Shown: positions 18,096 through 27,113, counted from the stretch's first letter. The stretch is 48,883 bases of DNA from Gammaproteobacteria bacterium (GCA_026984775.1 JALSRM010000048.1:1-48883); one strand, 5' to 3'. Notes: a model not told the origin generated them from the sequence alone. Translations and numbers: made by a program.

Positions 18096-19952
18096 ATGAA
18101 CCAGTACCCATTATGGAAATACCTGCTGATCGTTGTCATCCTGATCACAGGAGCCCTTTATGCACTGCCCAATATCTATGGTACCGATCCTTCCATTCAG
18201 ATTACGCCCGGGCGAAAGGCCGATCTGGATGAAACCACGATCGAGACTATTACCTCTACATTGAAAGGGGACGGCATCGAGTGGAAGGCGATCGAAGAGA
18301 ATCCTCGGGGTGTTCTGCTGCGATTCAACGATACGGAAACCCAGTCAAAAGCAAAAGAGATCATAGAGCAAACACTGGGCAATAATTACACTGTTGCACT
18401 CAATCTCGCTCCGGCGACACCCGAGTGGCTGCGTAAACTGGGTGGCAAGCCCATGAATCTGGGCCTCGATCTGCGGGGTGGTGTGCATATCCTCATGGAA
18501 GTGGATATGGATACGGTCAAGAAGCAGACCGAAGAACGTTATGTTTCCGAGCTGAGAACACGATTGCGGGAAAAAGAGATCCGTTATAAAACCATCAGTC
18601 GTGACAAAGTGAGCGGGATCCTGCTCCGGTTCAAGGACGAGGCAACACGTATGGCTGCCGAGGATGTGATACGAAATGATTTTCCGGAGCTGGAGCGAAC
18701 AACATCAGAAAAGGATGGTCTCTATCTCTTACATCTGAACCAGTCTGAAAAATCACTGCGTGACACCCAAAGATTCGCCCTGCAACAGAACATCACTACC
18801 CTGCGTAACCGGGTCAATGAGCTGGGTGTGGCTGAGCCAGTGATTCAACAACAAGGGCTGGATCGGATCATCGTTCAGTTACCTGGTGTTCAGGACCCGG
18901 CCAAGGTCAAGGACATTCTTGGAGCAACTGCAACTCTGGAATTCCGCATGGTGGATGAGGAGGGCGATGTCGAGGCGGCCCTGCGAGGGAAAGTACCTAT
19001 TGGTTCGAAACTCTATAAAAGTCGCGACGGCCGTTATTTTTTGCTCAAGAAGCGGATCATGCTGACCGGTGACAGTATCATCGATGCCTCATCAGGGCTT
19101 GATCAGCGCACGGGCTCACCAGCAGTCTTCATCACACTGGATGGAAAGGGTGCACGGAAGTTCAGCCGTGCAACCCGTGATCAGATCGGCCATCTGCAGG
19201 CGGTGGTATTCATCGAAAATAAAGTGAAAACTGTGATGAAGAATGGCAAACCGGAAAAGGTCAACGAGCGCGTTGAAGAGATAATCAATGTCGCTACCAT
19301 CCAGGATCAACTCGGCAAACGTTTCCAGATCACGGGGTTGGACAGTACGGAAGAAGCACGCGATCTTGCCTTGCTGTTGAGAGCCGGTGCACTGGCCGCG
19401 CCCATCGAGATCATCGAAGAACGCACCATTGGCCCGAGTCTCGGTAAGGAAAACATTGATAAAGGGTTCCTGTCGGTCAAGATCGGATTTCTTTTTGTCC
19501 TAATTTTCATGGCGGTCTATTATAGGGTTTTCGGTTTGATCGCCGATATCGCTCTGGCTGTCAATCTGGTCTTGATTGTGGCTCTGCTCTCACTATTGCA
19601 GGCGACACTCACCCTGCCCGGGATCGCGGGTATCGTCTTGACTGTGGGCATGGCAGTGGACGCCAATGTGCTGATCTTTGAACGCATACGGGAGGAGTTG
19701 CGCAATGGTAATTCCACCCAGGCCAGCATCCATGCCGGCTATGAAAAGGCATTCTCGACCATTGCCGATGCGAATATCACCACATTGATCGCAGCGATTG
19801 TCTTGTATGGATTTGGTACCGGCCCGATCAAGGGGTTCGCTGTGACACTAGCGCTGGGTATCATCACGTCTATGTTCACGGCCATCATGGGCTCAAGAGC
19901 CCTGATCAATTTGATCTATGGTGGCAAGAAAGGTGTCAAACTGGCGATCTAA
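18096..19952 (+). CDS. secD: Protein translocase subunit SecD
   Basis: SecD, with SecF, uses the proton gradient to pull exported proteins through SecYEG. The 618-aa product has an N-terminal span (LLIVVILITGALYAL) and a large periplasmic part containing GLDLRGGVH and RNRVNELGVAEPVIQQQG. A C-terminal block of about five spans has the SecD motif LTLPGIAGIVLTVGMAVDANVLIFERIREE, quoted here in short form: GMAVDANVLIFERIREE. The order yajC-secD-secF and the 14-base gap to secF support one operon. Nothing is unusual. Confidence 0.97.
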   Translation: MNQYPLWKYLLIVVILITGALYALPNIYGTDPSIQITPGRKADLDETTIETITSTLKGDGIEWKAIEENPRGVLLRFNDTETQSKAKEIIEQTLGNNYTVALNLAPATPEWLRKLGGKPMNLGLDLRGGVHILMEVDMDTVKKQTEERYVSELRTRLREKEIRYKTISRDKVSGILLRFKDEATRMAAEDVIRNDFPELERTTSEKDGLYLLHLNQSEKSLRDTQRFALQQNITTLRNRVNELGVAEPVIQQQGLDRIIVQLPGVQDPAKVKDILGATATLEFRMVDEEGDVEAALRGKVPIGSKLYKSRDGRYFLLKKRIMLTGDSIIDASSGLDQRTGSPAVFITLDGKGARKFSRATRDQIGHLQAVVFIENKVKTVMKNGKPEKVNERVEEIINVATIQDQLGKRFQITGLDSTEEARDLALLLRAGALAAPIEIIEERTIGPSLGKENIDKGFLSVKIGFLFVLIFMAVYYRVFGLIADIALAVNLVLIVALLSLLQATLTLPGIAGIVLTVGMAVDANVLIFERIREELRNGNSTQASIHAGYEKAFSTIADANITTLIAAIVLYGFGTGPIKGFAVTLALGIITSMFTAIMGSRALINLIYGGKKGVKLAI

Positions 19953-19966
19953 GAAGAGAGAAATAT

Positions 19967-20890
19967 ATGAGAATTTTTGATAAAACACCTGACTTTGATT
20001 TTATGGGCAAGCGGAAAGTGGCTGCAATTTTTTCGACCACACTGATCATCATTTCAATTGCGGCCCTGGTAATCCGTGGTCTTAATTTCGGTATCGATTT
20101 TACCGGTGGAACCTTGATTGAAGTGGGCTATACAGAGGATGCCAATCTCACCGAGATCAGAAAAACTCTGGCAGATTCCGGGTTTCCGGAAGCTATTGTC
20201 CAGCATTTCGGCAGCACCAAGGATGTCCTGATCAGGATTGCACCCAAGGAAGGCATGACCAGCGCTGACATCAGCGATCGAGTGGTGCAGGCACTTCCAG
20301 GTGCAGAATTGCGACGTGTCGAGTACGTTGGTCCACAGGTAGGTGAAGAACTGACCAACGACGGAGGACTGGCCATGCTGATCGCATTGATTTGTATTCT
20401 TGTCTACGTTTCGTTGCGTTTTGAAAAACGGTTCGCACTGGGATCAGTTGCTGCCCTGATCCACGACGTCATTATCGTCATCGGTTTTTTTGCCGTGAGC
20501 CAGATCGAGTTCAATTTGCCGGTTCTGGCTGCCATTCTTGCGGTTATCGGATATTCACTCAACGATACCATTGTCGTTTTCGATCGAATTCGCGAGAATT
20601 TTCTCAAGCTGCGCAAGAAAACCACTGAGCAGATGATCAATATTTCACTCAACGAAACCTTGTCACGCACCATCATCACCTCGTTGACTACCCTGTTGGT
20701 GTTGATCGCTCTTTTTCTTTTTGGTGGTGAGATTATCAAGCCTTTTGCCATTGCGCTCATTATCGGTATTGTCGTCGGCACCTACTCTTCGCTTTACGTT
20801 GCCAGTACCAGTGCGCTGGCACTCGGTGTGAGTCGTGAGGATCTGATGCCGGTCGAGAAGGAAGGCGCCGAGCTCGACAATCGGCCTTGA
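19967..20890 (+). CDS. secF: Protein translocase subunit SecF
   Basis: SecF is the second half of the SecDF export motor. The 307-aa product has the span after FMGKRKVAA, the family signature NFGIDFTGGTLIEV, a periplasmic domain ending PQVGEELT, then five spans. These include YSLNDTIVVFDRIRENF and NETLSRTIITSLTTLLV, both highly conserved in SecF. The ATG follows GAAGAGAGAAATAT. The gene ends the queA-to-secF run. Confidence 0.97.
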   Translation: MRIFDKTPDFDFMGKRKVAAIFSTTLIIISIAALVIRGLNFGIDFTGGTLIEVGYTEDANLTEIRKTLADSGFPEAIVQHFGSTKDVLIRIAPKEGMTSADISDRVVQALPGAELRRVEYVGPQVGEELTNDGGLAMLIALICILVYVSLRFEKRFALGSVAALIHDVIIVIGFFAVSQIEFNLPVLAAILAVIGYSLNDTIVVFDRIRENFLKLRKKTTEQMINISLNETLSRTIITSLTTLLVLIALFLFGGEIIKPFAIALIIGIVVGTYSSLYVASTSALALGVSREDLMPVEKEGAELDNRP

Positions 20891-20916
20891 TCAGCCCTTC
20901 TAAATCGTGTTTAATC

Positions 20917-20939
20917 CGCCGCCCTTCCCTTGGGTGGCG
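20917..20939 (+). terminator. Hairpin after secF, possible terminator
   Basis: CGCCGCCC and GGGTGGCG pair (8 bp with one G-T pair) across a 7-base loop, 27 bases after the secF stop. No T-run follows; a second short hairpin (ACCCT/AGGGT) lies at 20946-20957. Together they may stop or stabilise the secF transcript. The rest of the gap up to 21080 shows nothing else. Confidence 0.35.
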
Positions 20940-21080
20940 ACGGGCACCCTTCAGGGTCGGCCCCAGGCGCAGATGTTGCAGTGCAGCAATAATTGTCTTA
21001 CCATAAAGTAAGTATCAAAGAACTCAACCAGAACAAGATTGAAAAACTCAGCAAGTTACAAAAGCACAGAGGGCTTTTCT

Positions 21081-21260
21081 GTGCCTGAAATGATCAGAGT
21101 ATTGAGCCATCACTATGGCGATGGGACGATCTATCTACCTTCGGAGAAGCAGCGATCGATCTATGACATTGCTGTGGAAAGAGGTCTGATCAATGAAGAA
21201 GGTTATCTGACAAGAAAGGGAAGGATCTTTCTGGCCCGGCACCTGGAGCCATCAGACTGA
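21081..21260 (+). CDS. Small hypothetical protein (59 aa)
   Basis: I do not recognise this gene. The frame can start at GTG 21081, which has GAGGG at 21069-21073 with 7 bases spacing; TTG 21039 (73 aa) and ATG 21090 (56 aa) are alternatives. The residues include ALSHHYGDGTIYLP-like LSHHYGDGTIYLPSEKQRS, then IYDIAVERGLINEEGYLTRKGR. The alternation of helix and a turn-strand 'GYLTRKGR' looks like a small winged-helix fold, but this is only an impression. It converges on the GMC oxidoreductase gene with a 9-base overlap of coding ends. Confidence 0.45.
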   Translation: MPEMIRVLSHHYGDGTIYLPSEKQRSIYDIAVERGLINEEGYLTRKGRIFLARHLEPSD

Positions 21261-22934
21261 CCCCAATCTTTGTTTGATTCGATCAGCCACCCGGAAGGCG
21301 TTGGCGTAAATCGTCCAGGTGTATGGCACACTCCCTCCCGTGGGCATGAAACTGCCGTCAGTAACATAAAGGTTGTCCACATCGTGGATGCGGCAGTCAG
21401 GGTCCAGCACGGAGTGTTCTGGATCGGTTCCAAAACGGCACCCCCCTGCCACGAGATTGGGTGGAGGATAGCTGCTTACGTTCGAGATGAGGTTCTTTCC
21501 ACCGAGGCTTTTTAGGACTTCTTTTGCCTTTTCATCAAGGAGCCGGGAAGGACGAAAATTGGCGGCATGGTAGCCAATCCGTACTCTGGCAACAGGCGAC
21601 CCCCATTTGTCCTTGATCTTCGGATCGAGCGTAACGAAACAATCCTTGTTGGGAAGCCAGTCGCAAAATGTCTCAAATTTGAGGTAGCGCGCCTCGGTAA
21701 AGTGTGCCTTGATCCGGTTTTTCAATTCAACTCCCCAAATTAGCCCATTTTCACCTCGTTTTTGCTGGTTGGCTTGGGCGACCGGGTTTGGGTGTGTAAA
21801 GAGAAATTCTATCGTCCCACCCTTGAGTTTTTTGCCAGATTTTTTGTCTTTATAGGTGTACCAGTCCTGGAGGGCACGATTAACGAAAGGACCACGCACT
21901 TTCAACGCCTCGGCATCTTCTTCACTGAGATCGGAATATTCGAGATCGCATTGTCCGGATCCACCGGCTGAGAAGATCAGGTTTTTACCAACCTGATCAT
22001 ACCGGTTACCGAGTCCTTTGGGGTGTTTGGGTCCTGTAGATTGCAACAATAGGCGAGAGGTTTCTATGGCATGGCAGGCGACAACGAAGAGCTTCGCATC
22101 TACCTTTTTTGGTTTGTCATCGCCATCGAAATAATGTGCAGTTGTCACCTTTCCGGAGTGATCGGTTTCAAGCCGGTAGACCTTGGCATAAGGTCTGATC
22201 TCGCAGTGTCCGGTATCGATGGCCTTGTTCAGCAGTGCCGCACGTGAACTGCCCTTGGCGCCAGTGGAGCAACCATAGCTGCCACAATAGTCGGAATATT
22301 CACAACTTCTGCGTTTACCAACAGGTCGGGAAAGTATCGCCCTTGGTACAGGGATCGGATGATAGCCTAGCTGGGTACACTGTTTGTCGATCCATCCAGA
22401 AATAGGGTGCTCTTCGACCGGAGGATAAGGGAAGTTGCTGGTAGAACGGGGTTCCTGATGTGGATGATCAATGACACGGCCAGAGACACCCACAATCTGT
22501 TCGACTTTTGTGTAATATGGCTCCAGATCGTCATAACTGATTGGCCAATCCACAATGGTAGCACCTTTGATCGGGCCAAATTCGGATAACAGGCGGAAAT
22601 CTACAGGTTTGAGTCGATGAAAAAAACCGCTCATGAAATTGGATGAGCCACCCACGCAGTTGCCGTTCCAGAAGGTCCATCCCGATTCAGATGTGGGTTC
22701 TCCGGTCCACACACCCTTTTTGTTACGCTCTTCGATCACATGTTGCTCATCTTTCAGATGCGGGGTATAGACCTGCCGCAGACAGCAGGCCAGTTCATCC
22801 TTGTAAAAATCTTTCTCGGTAAACCAAGGGCCTTTTTCGAGAACTAGCACTGAGTAACCGGCCTCGGCCAGCGTATAGGCTACGGGTCCGCCACCGGCAC
22901 CACTGCCTATGATACAGACATCGTAATCTTTCAT
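21252..22934 (-). CDS. GMC-family flavoprotein oxidoreductase (large subunit)
   Basis: This 560-aa FAD enzyme belongs to the glucose-methanol-choline group, near the gluconate/sugar dehydrogenase large subunits. The N-terminus has the dinucleotide-binding motif IIGSGAGG (Gly10, 12, 15) ending in VLEKG; GNCVGGSSNFMSG lies near residue 95. A cysteine cluster C211-x5-C217-x4-C222 stands where FAD-glucose dehydrogenases carry an iron-sulfur ligand segment, but the spacing is not identical. In the C-terminal part the usual catalytic His (pattern H-x-x-G-[GT]-x-R) is Leu494, and the usual Asn/His (N-P-T) is Val536. The downstream-strand partner is the Tat-exported small subunit, whose stop overlaps this ATG by 4 bases. 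No cytochrome subunit is next to it. Substrate unknown. Confidence 0.85.
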   Translation of the reverse strand: MKDYDVCIIGSGAGGGPVAYTLAEAGYSVLVLEKGPWFTEKDFYKDELACCLRQVYTPHLKDEQHVIEERNKKGVWTGEPTSESGWTFWNGNCVGGSSNFMSGFFHRLKPVDFRLLSEFGPIKGATIVDWPISYDDLEPYYTKVEQIVGVSGRVIDHPHQEPRSTSNFPYPPVEEHPISGWIDKQCTQLGYHPIPVPRAILSRPVGKRRSCEYSDYCGSYGCSTGAKGSSRAALLNKAIDTGHCEIRPYAKVYRLETDHSGKVTTAHYFDGDDKPKKVDAKLFVVACHAIETSRLLLQSTGPKHPKGLGNRYDQVGKNLIFSAGGSGQCDLEYSDLSEEDAEALKVRGPFVNRALQDWYTYKDKKSGKKLKGGTIEFLFTHPNPVAQANQQKRGENGLIWGVELKNRIKAHFTEARYLKFETFCDWLPNKDCFVTLDPKIKDKWGSPVARVRIGYHAANFRPSRLLDEKAKEVLKSLGGKNLISNVSSYPPPNLVAGGCRFGTDPEHSVLDPDCRIHDVDNLYVTDGSFMPTGGSVPYTWTIYANAFRVADRIKQRLGSV

Positions 22935-23572
22935 CGTAACTTATAGTAGAGTTTGTCCACCGGCGGTCTGGGAAAGCCGGCGTGGTGAGAAAGCCATTTC
23001 CAGCCAATCTGTTCAGGATTGCCCCCGTAGACGGGATCGGTCAGCAGCGCTTCCATGATGTAGTAGATAATCAGGGAAATCCAGCGTTCACCCACTTGGC
23101 TCTTTTCGATTTGGCGCAATACATCTTCCCGTTGGTTGTGATCCAGATCAACGAACCGTGCACCGTGCATTTTTTTTGCCATATCGTTCAGCCAGTCCAC
23201 CCCTTTGATGATGAAGGTTCTTTCCTCCTCATCGATCCAGGGGCTAGGTAGTTCCTTTTTAAGGTAGAGGGTAGCGCGTATATCTTTGGCTCCGGGCGCG
23301 TCTTCTGTATGTGGAAAAAGATGCTCTTGTACCTCATGGAGAGTCCACCAGGGATCCTCACGCCATTCGGTCGACAGGTGTTCCGCCTGGACATTTCCTG
23401 CCTGCAACGAAGCCGGCATGACTGTTACCAGCGCCATTGCAGCCGAGACACGCTTCATGAATTCTCGGCGGTTGATCTTCGCAGACCTCAACAATTTGCA
23501 GGCCGTGATCAGATCATGCTGCCAGTCTGGATGATTTGTTTCTTCTTTTTCCCGTTCTCTGCGTATCGACAT
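22931..23572 (-). CDS. Tat-exported gluconate 2-dehydrogenase subunit 3-like protein
   Basis: The 213-aa product has a twin-arginine signal: NRREFMK at residues 34-40 followed by VSAAMALVTVMPASLQA, preceded by an unusually long 33-residue charged N-region. The mature part (about 130 residues, helical, with PWWTLHEVQEHLFPH near its start) resembles the small subunit of membrane-bound gluconate 2-dehydrogenase (PF13618 type). That subunit escorts its FAD partner, which lacks its own signal, through the Tat pathway as a hitchhiker. The gene lies directly upstream of the GMC gene on the same strand with a 4-base overlap, so the two probably form one complex in the periplasm. An in-frame ATG at residue 39 is too late for the Tat motif. 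Confidence 0.8.
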   Translation of the reverse strand: MSIRREREKEETNHPDWQHDLITACKLLRSAKINRREFMKRVSAAMALVTVMPASLQAGNVQAEHLSTEWREDPWWTLHEVQEHLFPHTEDAPGAKDIRATLYLKKELPSPWIDEEERTFIIKGVDWLNDMAKKMHGARFVDLDHNQREDVLRQIEKSQVGERWISLIIYYIMEALLTDPVYGGNPEQIGWKWLSHHAGFPRPPVDKLYYKLR

Positions 23573-23674
23573 AGATTAATTTTAGCTGTGTTTTCACTAT
23601 GGAACCACGTGTATTTTCTACGACCATGATAATGGCTCTGGGTTTCCCTGTGGTCTGTGATATTCTTTCTGATC

Positions 23675-24319
23675 ATGAAAATACGCATCATACCGGTCAC
23701 TTCGTTTCTACAGAATTGTTCCCTGCTGATGGATGAGCAGACGGGAAAGGCTGCCGTCGTCGATCCCGGCGGTGATCTCGATCGGATAGTACAGGCAGCA
23801 AGAGAAGAAGGTGTGGATATCGAAAAAATCTTACTCACCCATGGGCATCTCGATCATGCCGGTGGTGCAGGCGAACTGGCAGACAGACTGGGTATTCCCA
23901 TTGAAGGTCCTGGTATGGGCGACAAGTTTCTGCTTGATGCTTTCAGGGAGCAGAGCAGAATGTTCGGTTTTCCAGAGTGCAAATCGTTTACGCCGGATCG
24001 ATGGCTTGAAGACGGCGACAAGATACGGTTCGGTGAAATCGAGATGGATGTTTATCATTGTCCAGGGCACACCCCGGGTCATGTGGTTTTCCACCAGAAG
24101 GAGAATTCCATTGCAATAGTGGGTGATGTGCTGTTCAAGGGTTCAATCGGGCGAACAGACTTTCCTTTCGGTAACCATGAGCAGTTGCTGCGATCGATAC
24201 GGGAGAAACTGTGGCCACTGGGTGATGATGTAGAGTTCGTGCCCGGCCATGGGCCGACCTCAACGTTTGGTTACGAGCGGAAAACCAATCCTTTTGTTGG
24301 TGAAGCTGCCCTATACTGA
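23675..24319 (+). CDS. gloC: MBL-fold hydrolase, glyoxalase II-like (YcbL/GloC type)
   Basis: GloC is a metallo-beta-lactamase-fold thioesterase that hydrolyses S-lactoylglutathione in methylglyoxal detoxification. The 214-aa product closely follows the E. coli YcbL pattern: IIPVTSFLQNCSL, VVDPGGD, the metal site THGHLDHAG, CPGHTPGHV, GDVLFKGSIGRTDF and FVPGHGPTSTFGYE. The ATG at 23675 starts MKIRIIPV, as in relatives; an ATT-type or earlier in-frame start at 23657 would add six residues. It is divergent from the GMC operon and its end overlaps tcdA by 9 bases on the other strand. Confidence 0.88.
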   Translation: MKIRIIPVTSFLQNCSLLMDEQTGKAAVVDPGGDLDRIVQAAREEGVDIEKILLTHGHLDHAGGAGELADRLGIPIEGPGMGDKFLLDAFREQSRMFGFPECKSFTPDRWLEDGDKIRFGEIEMDVYHCPGHTPGHVVFHQKENSIAIVGDVLFKGSIGRTDFPFGNHEQLLRSIREKLWPLGDDVEFVPGHGPTSTFGYERKTNPFVGEAALY

Positions 24320-25090
24320 ATTGGCGAGCCGCTTAAGCACATAAGAAACAGCGACCATCCCAAAAGTCGCTGTCACCGTCATCACGGATCCGAATCCACC
24401 TTCACAACTGAGTCCACTGGCGTTTGCATCTCCCGGTTTTTGAGCACAGACATGGCCATCGGATGTAGGCCAGACCAGTTGCTCTTCGGAATAGACACAG
24501 GGAATGTCGAAACGGCGCCTGAGGTTTCTTGGAAAGTTGTAATTGGTACGTAACAACTTACGAACCTTAGAGAGGAGTCCATCATGGGCGGTTCTACTCA
24601 GGTCCGCTGTTTTGATCAGGGTGGGATCGGTTTGGCCGCCTGCCCCTCCAACCGTGATGATCTTGATCCTGTTTCTTCTGCAATAGGCGATCATGGCAGC
24701 CTTGGTGCGGTAATTGTCGCTGCAATCGATGACAAAATCGTAGTTGCGATCGATCATTTCTGGCAGGTTCTCCGGGGTGACGAAGTCTTCAATCTCATGC
24801 ACCTTGCAATCAGGGTTGATCTGCAGGATGCGCTCATGCATCGCTGTCACCTTGGGCTTACCGAACTCACCGTTGAGGGCATGGATCTGTCGATTGACAT
24901 TGGACTCGGCCACATTGTCCAGATCGATAAGAGTGATCTCTCCGATGCCACTTCGTGTCAGTGCTTCTGCTGCCCATGAACCAACCCCGCCAATGCCGAT
25001 AACGCAGACGTGAGATTGGAGGAAATGGTCAGTGGCCTTCTTGCCATAGAGGCGACGAATGCCGCCTAGCCGTCTTTCTTGGTCCTGCAT
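24311..25090 (-). CDS. tcdA: tRNA threonylcarbamoyladenosine dehydratase TcdA
   Basis: TcdA cyclises the t6A base at tRNA position 37 to ct6A using ATP, with help from CsdA/CsdE in E. coli. The 259-aa product is an E1/ThiF-type adenylating enzyme: IGIGGVGSWAAEALTRSGIG (nucleotide binding), LIDLDNVAESNVNRQ, CSDNYRTKAAM and VCVYSEEQ-like PCVYSEEQ. A C-terminal hydrophobic segment (VTATFGMVAVSYVL) may be a membrane anchor, as in E. coli TcdA. It converges on gloC with a 9-base coding overlap and follows fnr on the same strand with a 26-base gap. Confidence 0.92.
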   Translation of the reverse strand: MQDQERRLGGIRRLYGKKATDHFLQSHVCVIGIGGVGSWAAEALTRSGIGEITLIDLDNVAESNVNRQIHALNGEFGKPKVTAMHERILQINPDCKVHEIEDFVTPENLPEMIDRNYDFVIDCSDNYRTKAAMIAYCRRNRIKIITVGGAGGQTDPTLIKTADLSRTAHDGLLSKVRKLLRTNYNFPRNLRRRFDIPCVYSEEQLVWPTSDGHVCAQKPGDANASGLSCEGGFGSVMTVTATFGMVAVSYVLKRLANSV

Positions 25091-25116
25091 GAGAGAAGTG
25101 TATCGGAAAAAAAAGG

Positions 25117-25884
25117 TTATTGTGCAGCGGAAAGTTTTGCCTTGCGGTTAAATTTCTCGCCCGGTTCGACCATTTTTTCCAGTTTTTCCAGATCAAGGAT
25201 TTTCACATTGCGATGTTTAACTTGGAGGATGCCCGCCTTGTCGAAATTGGAAAACTGGCGACTGACCGTTTCCACGGCTATTCCCAGGAAGTTGGCGATG
25301 TCATGACGTGACATGCTCAGATTGAACTCGGTGGCAGAGAATCCTCTTTCAGCAAAACGTCTGGAAAGACTCAGCAGGAAGGCCGCGAGTCTCTCTTCAG
25401 CACTACGGGTGCCAAGTAGCAGGAGGATGTCATGATCATCGGAGACTTCTTTCCCCAGCAGACGCAGCATTTGATATTGCAGGCTGGGCAATTCGGTACA
25501 TAATTCCTGCAAGCGATTGAAGGGTAGCTCACAGATCGAAGTGGTCTCAAGTGCAACCGTGGTGCATGTGTGTGTACCCTTTTCAAGTCCATCCAGCCCG
25601 ACGAGTTCTCCAGGCAAATAGAAACCTACGGTTTGTTCCCGCCCATCTTGCGAGACGATAAAACTGCGGAGTGAACCAGAGTGAATGGCGAAGAGATTGT
25701 TCAGGGAATCGCCCTGATGATAGAGAACCTCGCCTCGAGTCAGAGGTCGGCCCCGGGCAACAATGTTGTCTAATTTTTCCATTTCTGCCTGTGCTAACCC
25801 TCGTGGCAAGCAAATTTCGGAGAGCCGGCAATCCTGACAGGCAACCTTGAGTTTGTTGAGACTTATGACAGCATCTGAAGCCAT
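25117..25884 (-). CDS. fnr: Oxygen-responsive regulator FNR/Anr (Crp-Fnr family)
   Basis: FNR holds an oxygen-labile 4Fe-4S cluster and activates anaerobic genes. The 255-aa product has all four cluster cysteines: Cys16-x2-Cys19-x5-Cys25 at the N-terminus and Cys117 in SICELP, matching E. coli C20, C23, C29 and C122. The cyclic-nucleotide-fold domain spans about 30-150. The recognition helix is ETVSRQF, with the Glu-x-x-Ser-Arg that reads TTGAT half-sites. The 3' end carries a short Lys-rich tail. The 125-base gap upstream contains an inverted repeat TTTCAATTGGTTGAAA (25899-25914), not a clear FNR site. It shows the organism controls genes by oxygen. Confidence 0.92.
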   Translation of the reverse strand: MASDAVISLNKLKVACQDCRLSEICLPRGLAQAEMEKLDNIVARGRPLTRGEVLYHQGDSLNNLFAIHSGSLRSFIVSQDGREQTVGFYLPGELVGLDGLEKGTHTCTTVALETTSICELPFNRLQELCTELPSLQYQMLRLLGKEVSDDHDILLLLGTRSAEERLAAFLLSLSRRFAERGFSATEFNLSMSRHDIANFLGIAVETVSRQFSNFDKAGILQVKHRNVKILDLEKLEKMVEPGEKFNRKAKLSAAQ

Positions 25885-26009
25885 TTCAATTCCACGGATT
25901 TCAATTGGTTGAAAGCCTCCCTTTCCTCTCTGATCCTAGGCCTATTTCCAGAGAATACAATGAGCGAAAATTAAAAGGATTGTTTCTAAACGGTATTCAA
26001 TACCAACTT

Positions 26010-27113
26010 TCATAGGCCCTTTTGTTTTTCTGAAATCTTATTGAGTGCCCATTGTACGTGTTCCCTTACCATTTCTGAATGGTGGGAGGATCGAGTTCTC
26101 AGGGCTTCGATCACTTCAGGAGTGGGATCAGCATTGCCCAGTGCGACGGCGATATTACGTAACCAGCACAGATGTCCGATCCGGCGGATAGCGGATCCCT
26201 CCATCTTTTGCAGAAACTCTTCTTCACTCCAGGCAAAGAGGTTGATTAGATCGGCCACATCCAGATCGTGTCTTACCGTAAAGTCTACTTCATTGGTTGG
26301 GGAGGCATATTTGTTCCAGGGGCAGACCAATTGGCAGTCGTCACAGCCATAGATACGGTTTCCAATCAGGCTTCTGAATTCTTCAGGAATCGAGGTCCGA
26401 AGCTCGATGGTGAGATACGAGATGCAACGGCGGGCGTCAACCTGAAAGGGTGCTATGATTGCATTTGTGGGGCAGGCATCCATACAAGCGCTGCAGCTCC
26501 CACAATAGTTTTTATTATGCACAGGATCCACGGGCAGGGGCAGGTTTGTGTAAATCTCGCCGAGAAAGAACCAGGAACCGGCATGACGGTTGATGAGGTT
26601 GGTGTGTTTGCCGATCCAGCCGAGACCGGAGTTTCTGGCCAGTGCTTTCTCCAATACCGGAGCACTGTCCACAAATACGCGGTAGCCGAAACTTCCCGCT
26701 GCCTGTTCGATTTTATGTGCCAGTCGCTGGAGCCGCTTGCGCATGACTTTGTGATAATCCCGCCCTAGTGCGTAACGGGAGATATAGGCTTTGTTTTTCT
26801 GCTGAAGAATGGTTTCCGCTTCTGCAGACTTTGCAGGGAAATAATCCATGCGTACTGAAATCACGCGCAGGGTCCCTGGCTCCAATTCAGCAGGCCGTGA
26901 ACGACGGGTGCCATGTCGCTCCATATAGCTCATTTCACCGTGATGTTTCCGTTTCAGCCACTGCACCAACCAAGCTTCATCCTGTCCGAGATTGACACCA
27001 GTGATCCCGGCTTGTTGAAAGCCGAGTTCCATAGCCCAGGCTTTGATCAGTGAAGCCAAGGCTTCATAGTCCACGGGAGGCGCAGATGAGTTCGTAAGCT
27101 TGTCTGATCTCAT
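26010..27113 (-). CDS. queG: Epoxyqueuosine reductase QueG
   Basis: QueG performs the last step of queuosine synthesis, reducing epoxyqueuosine with a cobalamin cofactor and two 4Fe-4S clusters. The 367-aa product has ISRYALGRDYHK and the catalytic Asp in FVDSAPVLEK. Both cluster motifs are present: C-x2-C-x2-C-x3-C-P (NYCGSCSACMDACP) and C-x2-C-x3-C-P (YGCDDCQLVCPW). The C-terminal HEAT-like repeat carries EGSAIRRIGHLCWLRNIAVALGN. I chose ATG 27113; a TTG at 27131 adds six residues, and a GTG at 27074 is also possible. The start lies inside the 3' end of djlA, so the two are probably translated from one message. QueA and Tgt are about 10 kb away. Confidence 0.95.
   Translation of the reverse strand: MRSDKLTNSSAPPVDYEALASLIKAWAMELGFQQAGITGVNLGQDEAWLVQWLKRKHHGEMSYMERHGTRRSRPAELEPGTLRVISVRMDYFPAKSAEAETILQQKNKAYISRYALGRDYHKVMRKRLQRLAHKIEQAAGSFGYRVFVDSAPVLEKALARNSGLGWIGKHTNLINRHAGSWFFLGEIYTNLPLPVDPVHNKNYCGSCSACMDACPTNAIIAPFQVDARRCISYLTIELRTSIPEEFRSLIGNRIYGCDDCQLVCPWNKYASPTNEVDFTVRHDLDVADLINLFAWSEEEFLQKMEGSAIRRIGHLCWLRNIAVALGNADPTPEVIEALRTRSSHHSEMVREHVQWALNKISEKQKGL

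Noticed and set aside
25899..25914. Palindrome TTTCAATTGGTTGAAA upstream of fnr as an FNR autoregulation site
   Set aside because: It lacks the TTGAT half-site; TTCAA-N4-TTGAA is a different arrangement. It may be a regulator site but I cannot name it.
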